Of a stretch of 21,327 nucleotides of DNA, positions 7,081 to 14,919 are shown piece by piece. The stretch is from Bog-159 sp049511415 (GTDB taxonomy: Bacteria > Acidobacteriota > Terriglobia > Bryobacterales > Bryobacteraceae). The stretch's first letter is position 1. Every line of letters starts with the position of its first letter. The notes under the pieces are model-generated. The model had not been told where the DNA came from. It saw nothing but the letters and a program-made list of their open reading frames with translations, and searched no databases. The stretch spans positions 1-21,327 of the forward strand of contig JBEKYC010000098.1 of NCBI GenBank assembly GCA_049511415.1. Direction: 5' to 3'. The position numbers were made by a program, and so were the translations under genes.

Positions 7081-9063
7081 ATGCAAGTGTATCGTAACGT
7101 ACTATGCCTGGCTGTTCTTTTGACAATCGCCCCGATTTGGCTTAGCGGCGCTGCGCCGATTGACTGGAAACCCGTGGATCCCGCCGACCTCGCACTGAAG
7201 GAGCCGCGCGTGGAAAAAGACGCAGACGCGGAAGCTCTCTTCTGGGAGGTGTGGGTGATGGATGAAGCGCAAAGCGGCGGCTATCCGCACAGCGTCCTGT
7301 GGCACTACATCCGTCTCAAGATTTTCACGGAACGGGGACGCGACGCCCGCAGCACCGTGGATCTGCCGTATTTCGGCCGGGTTCACATCGCCGACATCGC
7401 CGGCCGCACGATCAAGCCCGATGGCAGGGTGCTGGAACTTAAGAAGGACGCGGTTTATGAACGCACCTTGGTGAAGGCCGGAGGAATCAAGATACAAGCC
7501 AAGTCTTTCGCCATGCCCGGCGTCGAGCCGGGATCGATCATCGAATACCGCTGGCGCGAATCCCGCGACGAGCAACTGGCCAACTATGTGCGTCTGCCGT
7601 TTCAGCGCGAGTTTCCGGTGGAGTTCGTGCGGTATCACATCAAACCGCTGTCGCATGCGCTGTTTCCTTACGCCATGCGCACGGTATCCTTTCACTGCCA
7701 GAACAGCGAATTCGAAAAGGAGAGGGACGGCTATTACGCTACCAGCCTGTCGAACGTGCCGGCGCTTTCAGAGGAACCCTACATGCCGCCCGAGAATGTG
7801 GTGTCGGCGTGGATGCTGGTGTATTACGCCCCGGATCACAAACTGAAGCCCGAACAGTACTGGAAGGACGAGGGACGGCGCGGATACCAGAACTTCAAAG
7901 CGGCCCTCAAGGTGAACGGCGACGTGCGCAGCACGGCGGATTCGATTGTGAACGGAGCGGCCAGCGACGAGGAGAAGCTGCGCCGGCTATTTGATTACTG
8001 CCGGACAAAAATCAAGAACGTGCGCAGCGAGACTGTGACCGCCGAAGAGCGCGCGGACATGAATCGGAACAAGACTCCCGCGGATACCATCCAGCAAGGC
8101 GCAGGCACGGGCTTCGATATCGACATGGCATTTGCCGCGCTGGCCACGGCCGCAGGTTTCGACGCGCACGTGGCGCGCCTGGGCGACCGCAGCGATGCAA
8201 TCTTCGATCCGAACTTCCCGGACGCGTATTTCATTCGGAGCTATAACATCGCGGTTTCCGTGCAAGGGCAGTGGCGTTTCTTCGACCCGGCCAGCACCTA
8301 TGTGCCATTTGGGATGTTGCGCTGGCAGGACGAAGCCGAGCAGGCGCTGGTGCTGGATGTCAAGAATCCGGAGTTCGTGCGCACGCCGCTTTCGCCGCCG
8401 GAGAAATCGCGCCGCCACCGGATCGGGCAATTCAAGCTTTCCGACGACGGCACGCTCGAAGGCGATGTGCGGCTGGAGTACACGGGTCATGAAGCCGCCG
8501 CGCGCAAGCACCAGATCGAGGGAGACTCCGCCGACCAGCGCATCGAGCGCGTGCGCCAGACGGTGAAGGATCGCATGAGCACCGCGGAAGCCGATAACAT
8601 TCGCGTGGAAAATGCCACCGATCCGGAGAAGCCGCTGATCTATCAATATCACGTAAAGGTTCCCGGCTACGCGCAGCGCACCGGGAAGCGGCTCTTTGTG
8701 CAGTTGGCTTATTTCGAATACAACTCCCAACCTCTGTTCACCGCCGCCGCGCGCAAGTATCCGGTGGCGTTTGAGTATCCCTGGTCCGAAAACGACTACG
8801 TCGAGATCCAGATGCCGGCCGGATTTGACTTGGATCATCCGGAAGCGCCGGCTTCCTTGAATTTCGGCGAGGCGGGCAAGTACGAGGTGGCCATTTCGGT
8901 AACCAAATCCAAAAAGCTGCTGTATTCGCGGCAACTCACTTTTGGCGCTGGCGGGTTGATTCAGTTCAAGGTGGAGAGTTACCCCCAGATCAAGACAGTT
9001 TTCGACCGTGTGCATGAGGCCGACGGCCATACCATCACGCTGAAACAGGAGGCGCTCAAATGA
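7081..9063 (+). CDS. exported DUF3857 protein with degenerate transglutaminase-like domain
   Basis: A 660-residue protein with a signal peptide (VLCLAVLLTIAPIWLSGAA). Residues about 55-250 correspond to DUF3857, a beta-rich domain with phrases such as IAGRTIKPDGRVLEL (106-120) and FAMPGVEPGSIIEYRW (143-158). Residues about 285-410 have the transglutaminase-like fold, but aligning it with the next gene shows that the catalytic Cys is replaced by Gly344 (GTGFDID) and the His by Asn389 (SYNIAV), while Asp402 (FFDPAS) is kept. Peptide-crosslinking or protease chemistry is therefore unlikely; a binding or structural role is more plausible. The C-terminal 230 residues form a beta-rich tail. The stop overlaps the next gene in ATGA (9060-9063), so the pair is coupled and may form a complex in the periplasm (inference). 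Confidence 0.85.
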   Translation: MQVYRNVLCLAVLLTIAPIWLSGAAPIDWKPVDPADLALKEPRVEKDADAEALFWEVWVMDEAQSGGYPHSVLWHYIRLKIFTERGRDARSTVDLPYFGRVHIADIAGRTIKPDGRVLELKKDAVYERTLVKAGGIKIQAKSFAMPGVEPGSIIEYRWRESRDEQLANYVRLPFQREFPVEFVRYHIKPLSHALFPYAMRTVSFHCQNSEFEKERDGYYATSLSNVPALSEEPYMPPENVVSAWMLVYYAPDHKLKPEQYWKDEGRRGYQNFKAALKVNGDVRSTADSIVNGAASDEEKLRRLFDYCRTKIKNVRSETVTAEERADMNRNKTPADTIQQGAGTGFDIDMAFAALATAAGFDAHVARLGDRSDAIFDPNFPDAYFIRSYNIAVSVQGQWRFFDPASTYVPFGMLRWQDEAEQALVLDVKNPEFVRTPLSPPEKSRRHRIGQFKLSDDGTLEGDVRLEYTGHEAAARKHQIEGDSADQRIERVRQTVKDRMSTAEADNIRVENATDPEKPLIYQYHVKVPGYAQRTGKRLFVQLAYFEYNSQPLFTAAARKYPVAFEYPWSENDYVEIQMPAGFDLDHPEAPASLNFGEAGKYEVAISVTKSKKLLYSRQLTFGAGGLIQFKVESYPQIKTVFDRVHEADGHTITLKQEALK

Positions 9064-11012
9064 GAGTTCTGTGGTTAAGCGCCGCGCTGGCATGCGTGGC
9101 TTGGGCGGCGGACGAGATGCCGCCGTGGCTGCGCGAGTTTTCCACCAGCAAAGCTCCGGCTTACGATTCCAAGGTGCCGGCGGTGGTGCTGCTCGAAGAG
9201 GAGAACGTAACCGTCGACGAGAGCGGACGGGTCACGACCACCGATCGCAAGGCCATACGCATCCTGACCCGGGAGGGCCGCAAAGAGGCCGTGGCGCACC
9301 AGGTCTATATCATGAGCACAGGTAAAGTGCGGGACATGCGCGCCTGGTTGATCCGCCCGTCCGGCGATGTAAAGAAGTACGAAAAAAGGGATGTGTTGGA
9401 TGTGGCGGCCGCGCCCGGCGATGTTTACAACGAAGTGCGTGTGCGGTTGGTGGAAGCGGCCAGCGATGCCGATCCGGGCGCCGTGTTCGGCTACGAATCC
9501 GTCAGCGAAGAGAAATCGGTCTTCACGCAATTCGAGTTCAGTTTTCAGAATCATTTGCCGGCCTTGCTCTCGCGCTTCGCTTTGACTCTGCCGGCTGGCT
9601 GGCGCGCGGAAGGCGTGGTCTTTAACGGCAAAGTGGCGCCGGTGCAGTCCGGTTCCACCTACACCTGGGAATACCGCAATCTGCCGTTCATTCAAGCCGA
9701 ACCGGCCAGCCCGCCCATGGACTCCATCGTGCCCCGGCTGGCGGTGAGTTACGTGCCAGCGGACGACGCCAAGGCGACGCGCGGGCAAGTCTTCAATGGC
9801 TGGCCGGGCGTGGCGCATTGGCTGGCGCAACTGGAAGACCCGCAGGCAGCGGCCGACGACGATCTGACGGCCAAGGCCCGCAGCCTCACGGCCGGCGCCA
9901 AGACCGAATTCGAACGCATCCAGGCGATCGGCAGTTACGTGCAGGCGGTGCACTATGTTTCGATCCAGACCGGCCTGGGGCGCGGCGGCGGCTACGTGCC
10001 GCACACGGCCGCAGAGGTGTTCCGCAAGCAGTACGGCGATTGCAAGGACAAAGCCAACCTGATGCGCACCATGTTGCGGGTAGCCGGCATCCCGGCCTAT
10101 ATGGTGAGCATCTACTCGGGCGATCCGGAGTATGTGCGGCAGGAGTTCCCGTCGCCGCAGCAATTCAATCACGCGATTGTCGCCGTTAGAGTCAGTGACA
10201 CGGCTACCGAGGCGCCTTCGATTGCGGACCACCCGAAGCTGGGGCGCCTGCTGTTCTTCGATCCGACCGACGAGCACACCCCGCCCGGCGATTTGCCGAT
10301 TCACGAGCAGGGCAGCCTGGCGCTGATCGACGCGGCGGAGGGAGGGGATCTGGTGCGCGTGCCGGTGGCGCCGGCGTCGGCGAACCGCGTAGAGCGGGAG
10401 ACGGAAGTGGAATTGGCGGCGGATGGCTCGATCAGCTCGCGCATTCACGAAGCATCTTATGGCCACAGCGGCGCGGCGTTCCGTAGAATCTACCGCGCGC
10501 AAGCGCACGCCGATTTCACCAAATCGATCGAGCAGTGGATCGCCAGCGGGGCCAACGGAGCGGCACTCGGCAAAGTGGAGGCCAGCGATCGACTGGCCGA
10601 CGACCGCTTCGATTTGCGCCTGGAATTTCAAGCGCCGCGCTACGCGCAATTGATGCAGAGGCGCTTGTTGATTTTCCGGCCGGCCGTTCTTCCCCGGCGG
10701 GGACTGGCGTTATTCTCCGAAAGCCAGCGCCAGAACGCCGTGGTGCTGCACGCCGATGCCTTCCAGGATACAACCCGAGTCAAGCTGCCGGCGGGTTTCC
10801 AGATTGATGAGCTACCCAACGGCGGCCACCTGGAAACGCCGTTCGGCGCTTACACATGCTCGTACGCGGCAACGGGAGGTGAACTCGTGTTCACGCGCAA
10901 GCTGGACATCAAAGCGGGCACCTACCCGGTGGCACAGTACCCGCAACTGAAGGCATTCTTCGAACAGGTGGCCGGCGCGGAGCAAACGCCGGTCGTGCTG
11001 GTCAAGGAATAG
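9060..11012 (+). CDS. exported DUF3857 protein with intact transglutaminase-like domain
   Basis: A 650-residue homologue of the preceding gene with the same architecture: a short signal peptide (VLWLSAALACVAWAA), DUF3857 over about residues 35-230, transglutaminase-like domain about 275-410, and a beta-rich C-terminal part. Here the full catalytic triad is present: Cys328 in YGDCKDKANLM, His371 in FNHAIV, Asp401 in FFDPTDEH. A GGxY segment (GRGGGYVPHTAAEVF) precedes the cysteine as is usual. An AGGAGG site (9047-9052) sits 7 nt before the ATG, within the end of the upstream gene. The likely role is a cell-envelope cysteine peptidase or transamidase; the substrate is unknown. Tandem DUF3857/transglutaminase genes are common in Acidobacteriota and Bacteroidota (general knowledge). 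Confidence 0.87.
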   Translation: MRVLWLSAALACVAWAADEMPPWLREFSTSKAPAYDSKVPAVVLLEEENVTVDESGRVTTTDRKAIRILTREGRKEAVAHQVYIMSTGKVRDMRAWLIRPSGDVKKYEKRDVLDVAAAPGDVYNEVRVRLVEAASDADPGAVFGYESVSEEKSVFTQFEFSFQNHLPALLSRFALTLPAGWRAEGVVFNGKVAPVQSGSTYTWEYRNLPFIQAEPASPPMDSIVPRLAVSYVPADDAKATRGQVFNGWPGVAHWLAQLEDPQAAADDDLTAKARSLTAGAKTEFERIQAIGSYVQAVHYVSIQTGLGRGGGYVPHTAAEVFRKQYGDCKDKANLMRTMLRVAGIPAYMVSIYSGDPEYVRQEFPSPQQFNHAIVAVRVSDTATEAPSIADHPKLGRLLFFDPTDEHTPPGDLPIHEQGSLALIDAAEGGDLVRVPVAPASANRVERETEVELAADGSISSRIHEASYGHSGAAFRRIYRAQAHADFTKSIEQWIASGANGAALGKVEASDRLADDRFDLRLEFQAPRYAQLMQRRLLIFRPAVLPRRGLALFSESQRQNAVVLHADAFQDTTRVKLPAGFQIDELPNGGHLETPFGAYTCSYAATGGELVFTRKLDIKAGTYPVAQYPQLKAFFEQVAGAEQTPVVLVKE

Positions 11013-11030
11013 GAGGCGGCTGGGGCTGCT

Positions 11031-11318
11031 CTACGCGGGCGGCGGAGTCTTTTTAGCCGCGGCGGTTTTGACGGCCTTGGGTTTGGCCTTTGTCCGGGTA
11101 ACGGCGCGGTCCGCGCTGTTCTCCTGACGGGCGTTGGCTTCCTCGATACGAGCCTGGCGAGCGGCGGCCGCGTCTTCCGCCTTTTGGAAGCGGATGGCGG
11201 CGGCGACGTCTCCTGGTTCATCGTCGTTGTTCTGTTGGGCACGAGTTTGTTGAGCAAGAGCTAAGGTCGGCAGCGCGGCCAGGGCGCCCGCCATACCTAC
11301 GGTCAATAGGAATCGCAT
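11031..11318 (-). CDS. small exported basic protein of unknown function
   Basis: The 95-residue product has a clear Sec signal peptide (MRFLLTVGMAGALAALPTLALAQ, cleavage after ALA) and a mature part of about 73 residues that is low in hydrophobics: an acidic/helical start (DDEPGDVAAAIRFQKAEDAAAAR), then a Lys/Ala/Pro-rich tail ending KKTPPPA. A strong GAGGAGGT ribosome site (11326-11333) lies 8 nt upstream. It is convergent with the transglutaminase gene, 18 bp away. No domain is recognised; the Lys/Pro tail would suit contact with anionic surface polymers (guess). Confidence 0.7.
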   Translation of the reverse strand: MRFLLTVGMAGALAALPTLALAQQTRAQQNNDDEPGDVAAAIRFQKAEDAAAARQARIEEANARQENSADRAVTRTKAKPKAVKTAAAKKTPPPA

Positions 11319-11418
11319 AAATGTGACCTCCTCTGAACCCTTAGAGCAACCCGAGTGCCGTTACGTAAATACCTGAAAGAATTCGGGATTGAAGCCGAGC
11401 CTGGCGATTGCCACGCAA

Positions 11419-11424
11419 ATTATA
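11419..11424 (-). promoter_or_regulatory. candidate -10 box (TATAAT) for the small exported protein
   Basis: TATAAT on the minus strand just downstream of the STAS gene stop. The region 17 bp upstream reads TAAACC, a partial -35 match. Use of this site would give a leader of roughly 94 nt before the ATG at 11318. It lies in the only stretch (11319-11444) between the STAS gene and this gene, suggesting separate transcription. Confidence 0.35.
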
Positions 11425-11444
11425 CATGGCAAGTGTGCGATGGT

Positions 11445-11681
11445 TTACATAAAGGTGAACCGGCGTTCGATTTTCATCAGCTTGAGGACGCGGTACACGT
11501 CGATGTGGACGCCGCCGAGCACCACCTTTACGGCCTTCTGGTGGGCTTTGGCGGCCAAGTCATCGAGCACGCGGAGGCCACTCGGATCGATGCGCCGCAC
11601 TGCCGAGAGATCCAGCACGAGTTCGCCGGGGGCCAGATCGAGTTTCGCGAGGGCATCTTCACAGGTCTGAGCCGTCATCAT
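11445..11681 (-). CDS. short STAS-domain protein (anti-anti-sigma factor-like) coupled to adhE
   Basis: A 78-residue protein matching the STAS core: GELVLDLSAVRRIDPSGLRVLDDL (about residues 19-42), with the conserved Asp and the Ser that is phosphorylated in SpoIIAA relatives (D-P-S-G-L; the Ser is kept, the residue before it is Pro). It continues AHQKAVKVVLGGVHIDVYRVLKLM, the last strand-helix of the fold. The family is normally 100-115 residues; here the first strand(s) are missing, so it is a minimal or trimmed form. The start overlaps the adhE stop as ATGA (11678-11681), so it is translated with AdhE. STAS proteins switch sigma factors through a serine kinase anti-sigma partner, but no kinase is in the window. 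A structural role is also possible. Confidence 0.75.
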   Translation of the reverse strand: MMTAQTCEDALAKLDLAPGELVLDLSAVRRIDPSGLRVLDDLAAKAHQKAVKVVLGGVHIDVYRVLKLMKIERRFTFM

Positions 11682-14317
11682 ACGAGCACCTCTTCCGTCA
11701 CGGCTAGCGGTTCCGGAGCGGCGGCCGGGGGACGGCCATGGTAGGCTTTCCAGAACAGATCGACCAGTTCGCCGACCAGGGGCATGCGCGGATTCGACCG
11801 CCAGGAGGGATCGTCGAAGGCGGCCTTGGCCAGATCGGGCATGGCCTGCTCGAATTCTTCCCTGGAAATCCCCAACTCGGCAATGGAGCGCGGGAGATTC
11901 AACCGATCGAGCAAGCGTTCCACTTCGGCGATCAAGCTGGCGACCTTTTCTTGTACGGTGTGGCCGGAGAGGCCCAGCAGATCGGCGATCAGCGCGTATT
12001 TCTTATGGGCTTCATAGGCGCGCTGGGTAGGCGACGGCCGGAACTTGGTGGGCACGGCAGCGTTGTAGGCGATCACGTGGGGCAGCATCAGCGCGTTGGC
12101 GCGGCCGTGGGCCACATGGAAGCGCGCGCCGAAAGCGTGGGCCAGGGCGTGATTCACGCCGACCGAGGCATTCGAAAATGCCAGCGCCGCGATGCACGCG
12201 GCGTTGTGCATCATGGTGCGGGCTTCTTCGTTGTCCGGATGTTCGTAGGCGATGGGCAGGTACTTGAAGGCCAGACGGATGGCCTGCATGGCGTTGGAAT
12301 CCGTGTAGGGCGAGGCGAAAGTGGATACGCCCGCCTCCAGGGCGTGAGTCAGGCAGTCGATGCCGGTATCGGCGGTCAGGCCTTTGGGCATGGACATGAC
12401 GAACTGCGGATCGACGATGGCCACATCGGGACTTAATGAATAGTCGGCGAGAGTGACTTTGCGGCCCTGCGCCTTGTCGGTGAGAACCGCGAAGGGAGTG
12501 ACTTCACTGCCGGTGCCGCTGGTGGTGGAAATTGCGATCAAGCGCGCCTGATGCACCTTTTCGGTGGGGTATTGCACGACACGTTTGCGGAGGTCGAGGA
12601 ATGGCGCCGCCAGTTCTTCCAGGTCGGCATCGGGCGACTCGTATTTGAGCTTCATGATCTTGGCAGCGTCGATGACGGAACCGCCGCCCAGCGCGATGAT
12701 CTGATCCACCTGGTTGAGATTGAACGCTTCCACGCCCTGCATCACCACTTTGACTTCCGGCTCGGCATCGGGAATGGCCAGGACGCGGGCGACCGTTTGC
12801 GGCGGGAGCATGCGGCGGACGATATCCACGTGACCGATCTGTTCCAGGAACGGATTGGTGACGATGATGGTGGACTTGGACGGGAAATCCCGCAGCTTTT
12901 CCACGGCGTTCATATTGAAGTAAATCTGATTCGGGATGCGGAACCACATACTCGCCGGTGTCCTCCGGGCCACGCGCTTGATGTTGAGGTAGTGATAGAC
13001 GTTGACGTTGTCCATGGTGCTGTTGCCGCCGCCGGTGCCGCAGCCGAAGGAGAAGGTGGGCACCATGTCGTTGTAGACGCCGCCTAGCGCGCCGATGGCG
13101 CCGGGGGAATTCACCACGATGCGGCCAGCGTTGATGACTTCGCCGAACTTGCCGATGATTTCTTCGTTGCGCGAGAAAATTACGGCGGTGTGGCCGATGC
13201 CGCCCAAGTGGTTCACGTCGATGCAGACCTTTAGGGCTTCATCGGTGGAATGCGCACGATAGACGGCCAGCACCGGAAAGAGTTTTTCGGCGGATAGGGG
13301 ATGCTCGCGGCCGACGCCATGGATGGGCGCGATGAGCAGCTTGGTTTCGGGGTTGACGCGCAGGCCCAGGAAGCGGGCGATATCGACGGCGCGCTGGCCG
13401 ACGGCCATGGGCTGCATGAAGCCGGTGGCGGGATCGATCACGGTGCGGCCCAGGAGTTGGGCTTCGTTCTCGCTGCAGATGTGCGCGCCCAGTTCCGCGA
13501 ACTTTTCAAGGACCGTATCGTAGATCTCGTTGTCGATGACCACGGTCTGCTCGGAGGCGCAGATGGTGCCATTGTCGAAGGTCTTGGAGATGATGATGTC
13601 GACCACGGCCATGTCGAGGTCGGCGGTTTTTTCGAGGTAGACCGGTGTATTGCCGGCGCCCACGCCGAGGGCCGGTTTGCCGGAACTGTAGGCGGCCTTG
13701 ACTGCGCCCGGACCGCCGGTGGCGTCGATCAGGCGAACGTCGGGGTGGTGCATCAGGTAGGCATTGTCTTCGACGGTGTGCGCGCCCAGGCAGGCAAAAA
13801 CGCCCTCCGGCGCGCCGTGCTGGACCGCCCGTTCATACATGATGCGGACGGCTTCGGCGCAGCAGTGGACGGCGCTGGGGTGCGGGCTGAAGATGACCGC
13901 GTTGCGCGTCTTGATGGCCATGATGCATTTGAACAGCACCGTGGAGGTGGGGTTGGTGATGGGCGTGATGGAGAAGATGACGCCGATGGGTTCGGCGACT
14001 TCCGAAATGCCGCGCTCGGGAAACTCATTGATGACGCCGACGGTGCGCTTGTCCTTGACGTAGTTGTAGACGAACTCGGTGGCCACCATGTTTTTGATGG
14101 CTTTGTCTTCCATGACGCCGAGCTTGGTCTCCTCGACGGCGAGGCGGGCCAGGTATTGGGCCTGTTCGAGTCCGGCCAGGACCATGGCTTTTACGATGCG
14201 GTCGACGTCTTCCTGGGTGTATTGGGTGAAGACGGCGGCGGCGGCTCTGGCCTGGGAGACCAGTCCATCGAGGTAGGCGATTCGGTCGTTGGTGGGGCTG
14301 GGGACGTTATCCTGCAT
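11678..14317 (-). CDS. adhE: bifunctional acetaldehyde-CoA / alcohol dehydrogenase
   Basis: At 879 residues this is the usual AdhE length (about 860-890). Residues 1-440 are the CoA-acylating aldehyde dehydrogenase, with catalytic Cys253 in NGTICASEQ and the cofactor-site glycines in GVGAGNTPVY. After a linker, residues about 455-870 are the iron-dependent alcohol dehydrogenase, with NAD-site GGGSVIDAAK (544-553), the TSGTGSEV loop (599-606), and iron ligands Asp654, His658 (GIDCLTHAL), His723 (NHALAH) and His737 (HVAHG). It converts acetyl-CoA to acetaldehyde and ethanol with two NADH, a fermentative redox sink; AdhE proteins form spirosome filaments. An AGGAGG site (14327-14332) lies 9 nt before the ATG. 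A TATAAT promoter box inside an inverted repeat lies just upstream. The STAS gene is coupled at the 3' end. Confidence 0.95.
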   Translation of the reverse strand: MQDNVPSPTNDRIAYLDGLVSQARAAAAVFTQYTQEDVDRIVKAMVLAGLEQAQYLARLAVEETKLGVMEDKAIKNMVATEFVYNYVKDKRTVGVINEFPERGISEVAEPIGVIFSITPITNPTSTVLFKCIMAIKTRNAVIFSPHPSAVHCCAEAVRIMYERAVQHGAPEGVFACLGAHTVEDNAYLMHHPDVRLIDATGGPGAVKAAYSSGKPALGVGAGNTPVYLEKTADLDMAVVDIIISKTFDNGTICASEQTVVIDNEIYDTVLEKFAELGAHICSENEAQLLGRTVIDPATGFMQPMAVGQRAVDIARFLGLRVNPETKLLIAPIHGVGREHPLSAEKLFPVLAVYRAHSTDEALKVCIDVNHLGGIGHTAVIFSRNEEIIGKFGEVINAGRIVVNSPGAIGALGGVYNDMVPTFSFGCGTGGGNSTMDNVNVYHYLNIKRVARRTPASMWFRIPNQIYFNMNAVEKLRDFPSKSTIIVTNPFLEQIGHVDIVRRMLPPQTVARVLAIPDAEPEVKVVMQGVEAFNLNQVDQIIALGGGSVIDAAKIMKLKYESPDADLEELAAPFLDLRKRVVQYPTEKVHQARLIAISTTSGTGSEVTPFAVLTDKAQGRKVTLADYSLSPDVAIVDPQFVMSMPKGLTADTGIDCLTHALEAGVSTFASPYTDSNAMQAIRLAFKYLPIAYEHPDNEEARTMMHNAACIAALAFSNASVGVNHALAHAFGARFHVAHGRANALMLPHVIAYNAAVPTKFRPSPTQRAYEAHKKYALIADLLGLSGHTVQEKVASLIAEVERLLDRLNLPRSIAELGISREEFEQAMPDLAKAAFDDPSWRSNPRMPLVGELVDLFWKAYHGRPPAAAPEPLAVTEEVLV

Positions 14318-14352
14318 CTGGTCGACCCTCCTTTTGGGGACGGCACCTGGAA

Positions 14353-14372
14353 TTCAGATTATATCATCTGAA
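14353..14372. promoter_or_regulatory. inverted repeat enclosing the adhE -10 box (candidate operator)
   Basis: TTCAGAT (14353-14359) and ATCTGAA (14366-14372) are perfect inverted arms with a 6-bp spacer. On the minus strand the left part contains TATAAT (14363 down to 14358), a perfect -10 box directed at adhE. Its start site would be near 14351, giving a leader of about 34 nt that contains the strong ribosome site. The -35 position reads CAGCCA (3 of 6). A dimeric regulator bound here would block the promoter. The arms do not match the Rex consensus (TTGTGAA-N4-TTCACAA). Confidence 0.5.
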
Positions 14373-14408
14373 ACTATGGATGGCTGGCTGAAGCGGGATT
14401 ATGCGGAA

Positions 14409-14493
14409 TTGTGCATGGAGGGCGCGAAAAAGCAGACCCATTTTGGTGTGGCCTGTATACTGTAAGTACTTGTATTCAGACAAGTTAATGCGA
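14409..14493 (+). repeat. imperfect direct repeat, copy 1
   Basis: About 85 bp that recurs 174-175 bp downstream. Shared blocks in the same order are TTGTGCATGGA (14409-14419), GAAAAAGCAGACCCATT (14426-14442), GTAAG (14462-14466), TGTATT (14471-14476) and TTAAT (14485-14489). In copy 1 the second half of the palindrome is lost. It carries its own inverted repeat ACTTGT-6-ACAAGT (14468-14485) that is not kept in copy 2. Confidence 0.7.
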
Positions 14494-14522
14494 TTGCACG
14501 GCGTGCCGGGGCGGGGTCCGGG

Positions 14523-14540
14523 TTGTGCATCGATGCACAA
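14523..14540. repeat. 18-bp perfect palindrome
   Basis: TTGTGCATCGATGCACAA is its own reverse complement. A near copy starts exactly 60 bp later. A perfect 18-bp palindrome is expected by chance less than once in a window of this size. It could be a dimer-binding site or a mobile-repeat core. Confidence 0.75.
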
Positions 14541-14582
14541 TGGCCGGGAGGCCGCGCTGGGGCGCCGGACGGAAGCGGGGCA

Positions 14583-14667
14583 TTGTGCATGGATGCACAA
14601 GAAAAAGCAGACCCATTCGGCGAGGTCGCCGGTCCGTAAGCGATTGTATTGGGACGGCTTAATTGAT
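14583..14667 (+). repeat. imperfect direct repeat, copy 2, beginning with a near-perfect palindrome
   Basis: It begins with TTGTGCATGGATGCACAA (14583-14600), an 18-bp palindrome imperfect only at its two central bases, then GAAAAAGCAGACCCATT (14601-14617), identical to copy 1, then GTAAG (14636-14640), TGTATT (14645-14650) and TTAAT (14659-14663) at the same relative offsets as in copy 1. Confidence 0.7.
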
Positions 14668-14696
14668 TTTCCTGGCTTCGCGCGGGAATCCTGGCG

Positions 14697-14713
14697 TTGT
14701 GCATTTTGTGCAC
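14697..14713 (+). repeat. two tandem TTGTGCA half-sites
   Basis: TTGTGCAT (14697-14704) and TTGTGCAC (14706-14713) repeat the arm of the palindromes at 14523 and 14583, here in direct orientation one base apart. They belong to the same repeat cluster; the rest of 14714-14919 shows only a weak hairpin (CACAC-7-GTGTG at 14857-14873). Confidence 0.5.
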
Positions 14714-14919
14714 GATTTTGGTTTTTTGCGGCGGAGGGGAGGCGAGGTGGCGCGGCGATGGCATGGCGTCTTCTGTTCTGGTGGCTTGGAGGGGCAAGAT
14801 TTCTCAGTTTGGCAAAAAAGAATTGGGCGTTTTGAAACGAACGGGCGCACAAAATTCACACATTAGTAGTGTGGGGGAACCGGGTGCTGTCCCGTTAGTC
14901 GACCCGCCAGCCATTCGTC

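Larger units (their letters stand above)
14318..14919. other. 602-bp gene-free region between adhE and the large membrane protein
   Basis: It holds the adhE ribosome site and promoter (14318-14390) and the palindromic repeat cluster (14409-14713). Open frames on both strands here (for example minus 14364-14852) translate the repeats themselves into low-complexity Arg/Pro/Ser-rich text with no domain. I see no convincing promoter for the gene at 14920 and no terminator. Confidence 0.6.

Noticed and set aside
9075..10649. 524-codon minus-strand open frame
   Set aside because: Antisense to the transglutaminase gene, which has an intact catalytic triad.
13301..14371. 356-codon plus-strand open frame
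   Set aside because: Antisense to adhE; Gly/Asp/Val-rich with no domain.
14409..14713. Possible CRISPR array
   Set aside because: Repeat spacing is irregular, the repeats are palindromes with diverged flanks, and there are no cas genes.
14364..14852. 162-codon and 132-codon minus-strand frames in the repeat region
   Set aside because: They translate the palindromic repeats themselves (repeated HAQ or MHN phrases), have no ribosome site and no domain.
14857..14873. Hairpin CACAC-7-GTGTG before the large membrane protein gene
   Set aside because: Arms too short and no following T-run, so not a terminator; not related to the other palindromes.
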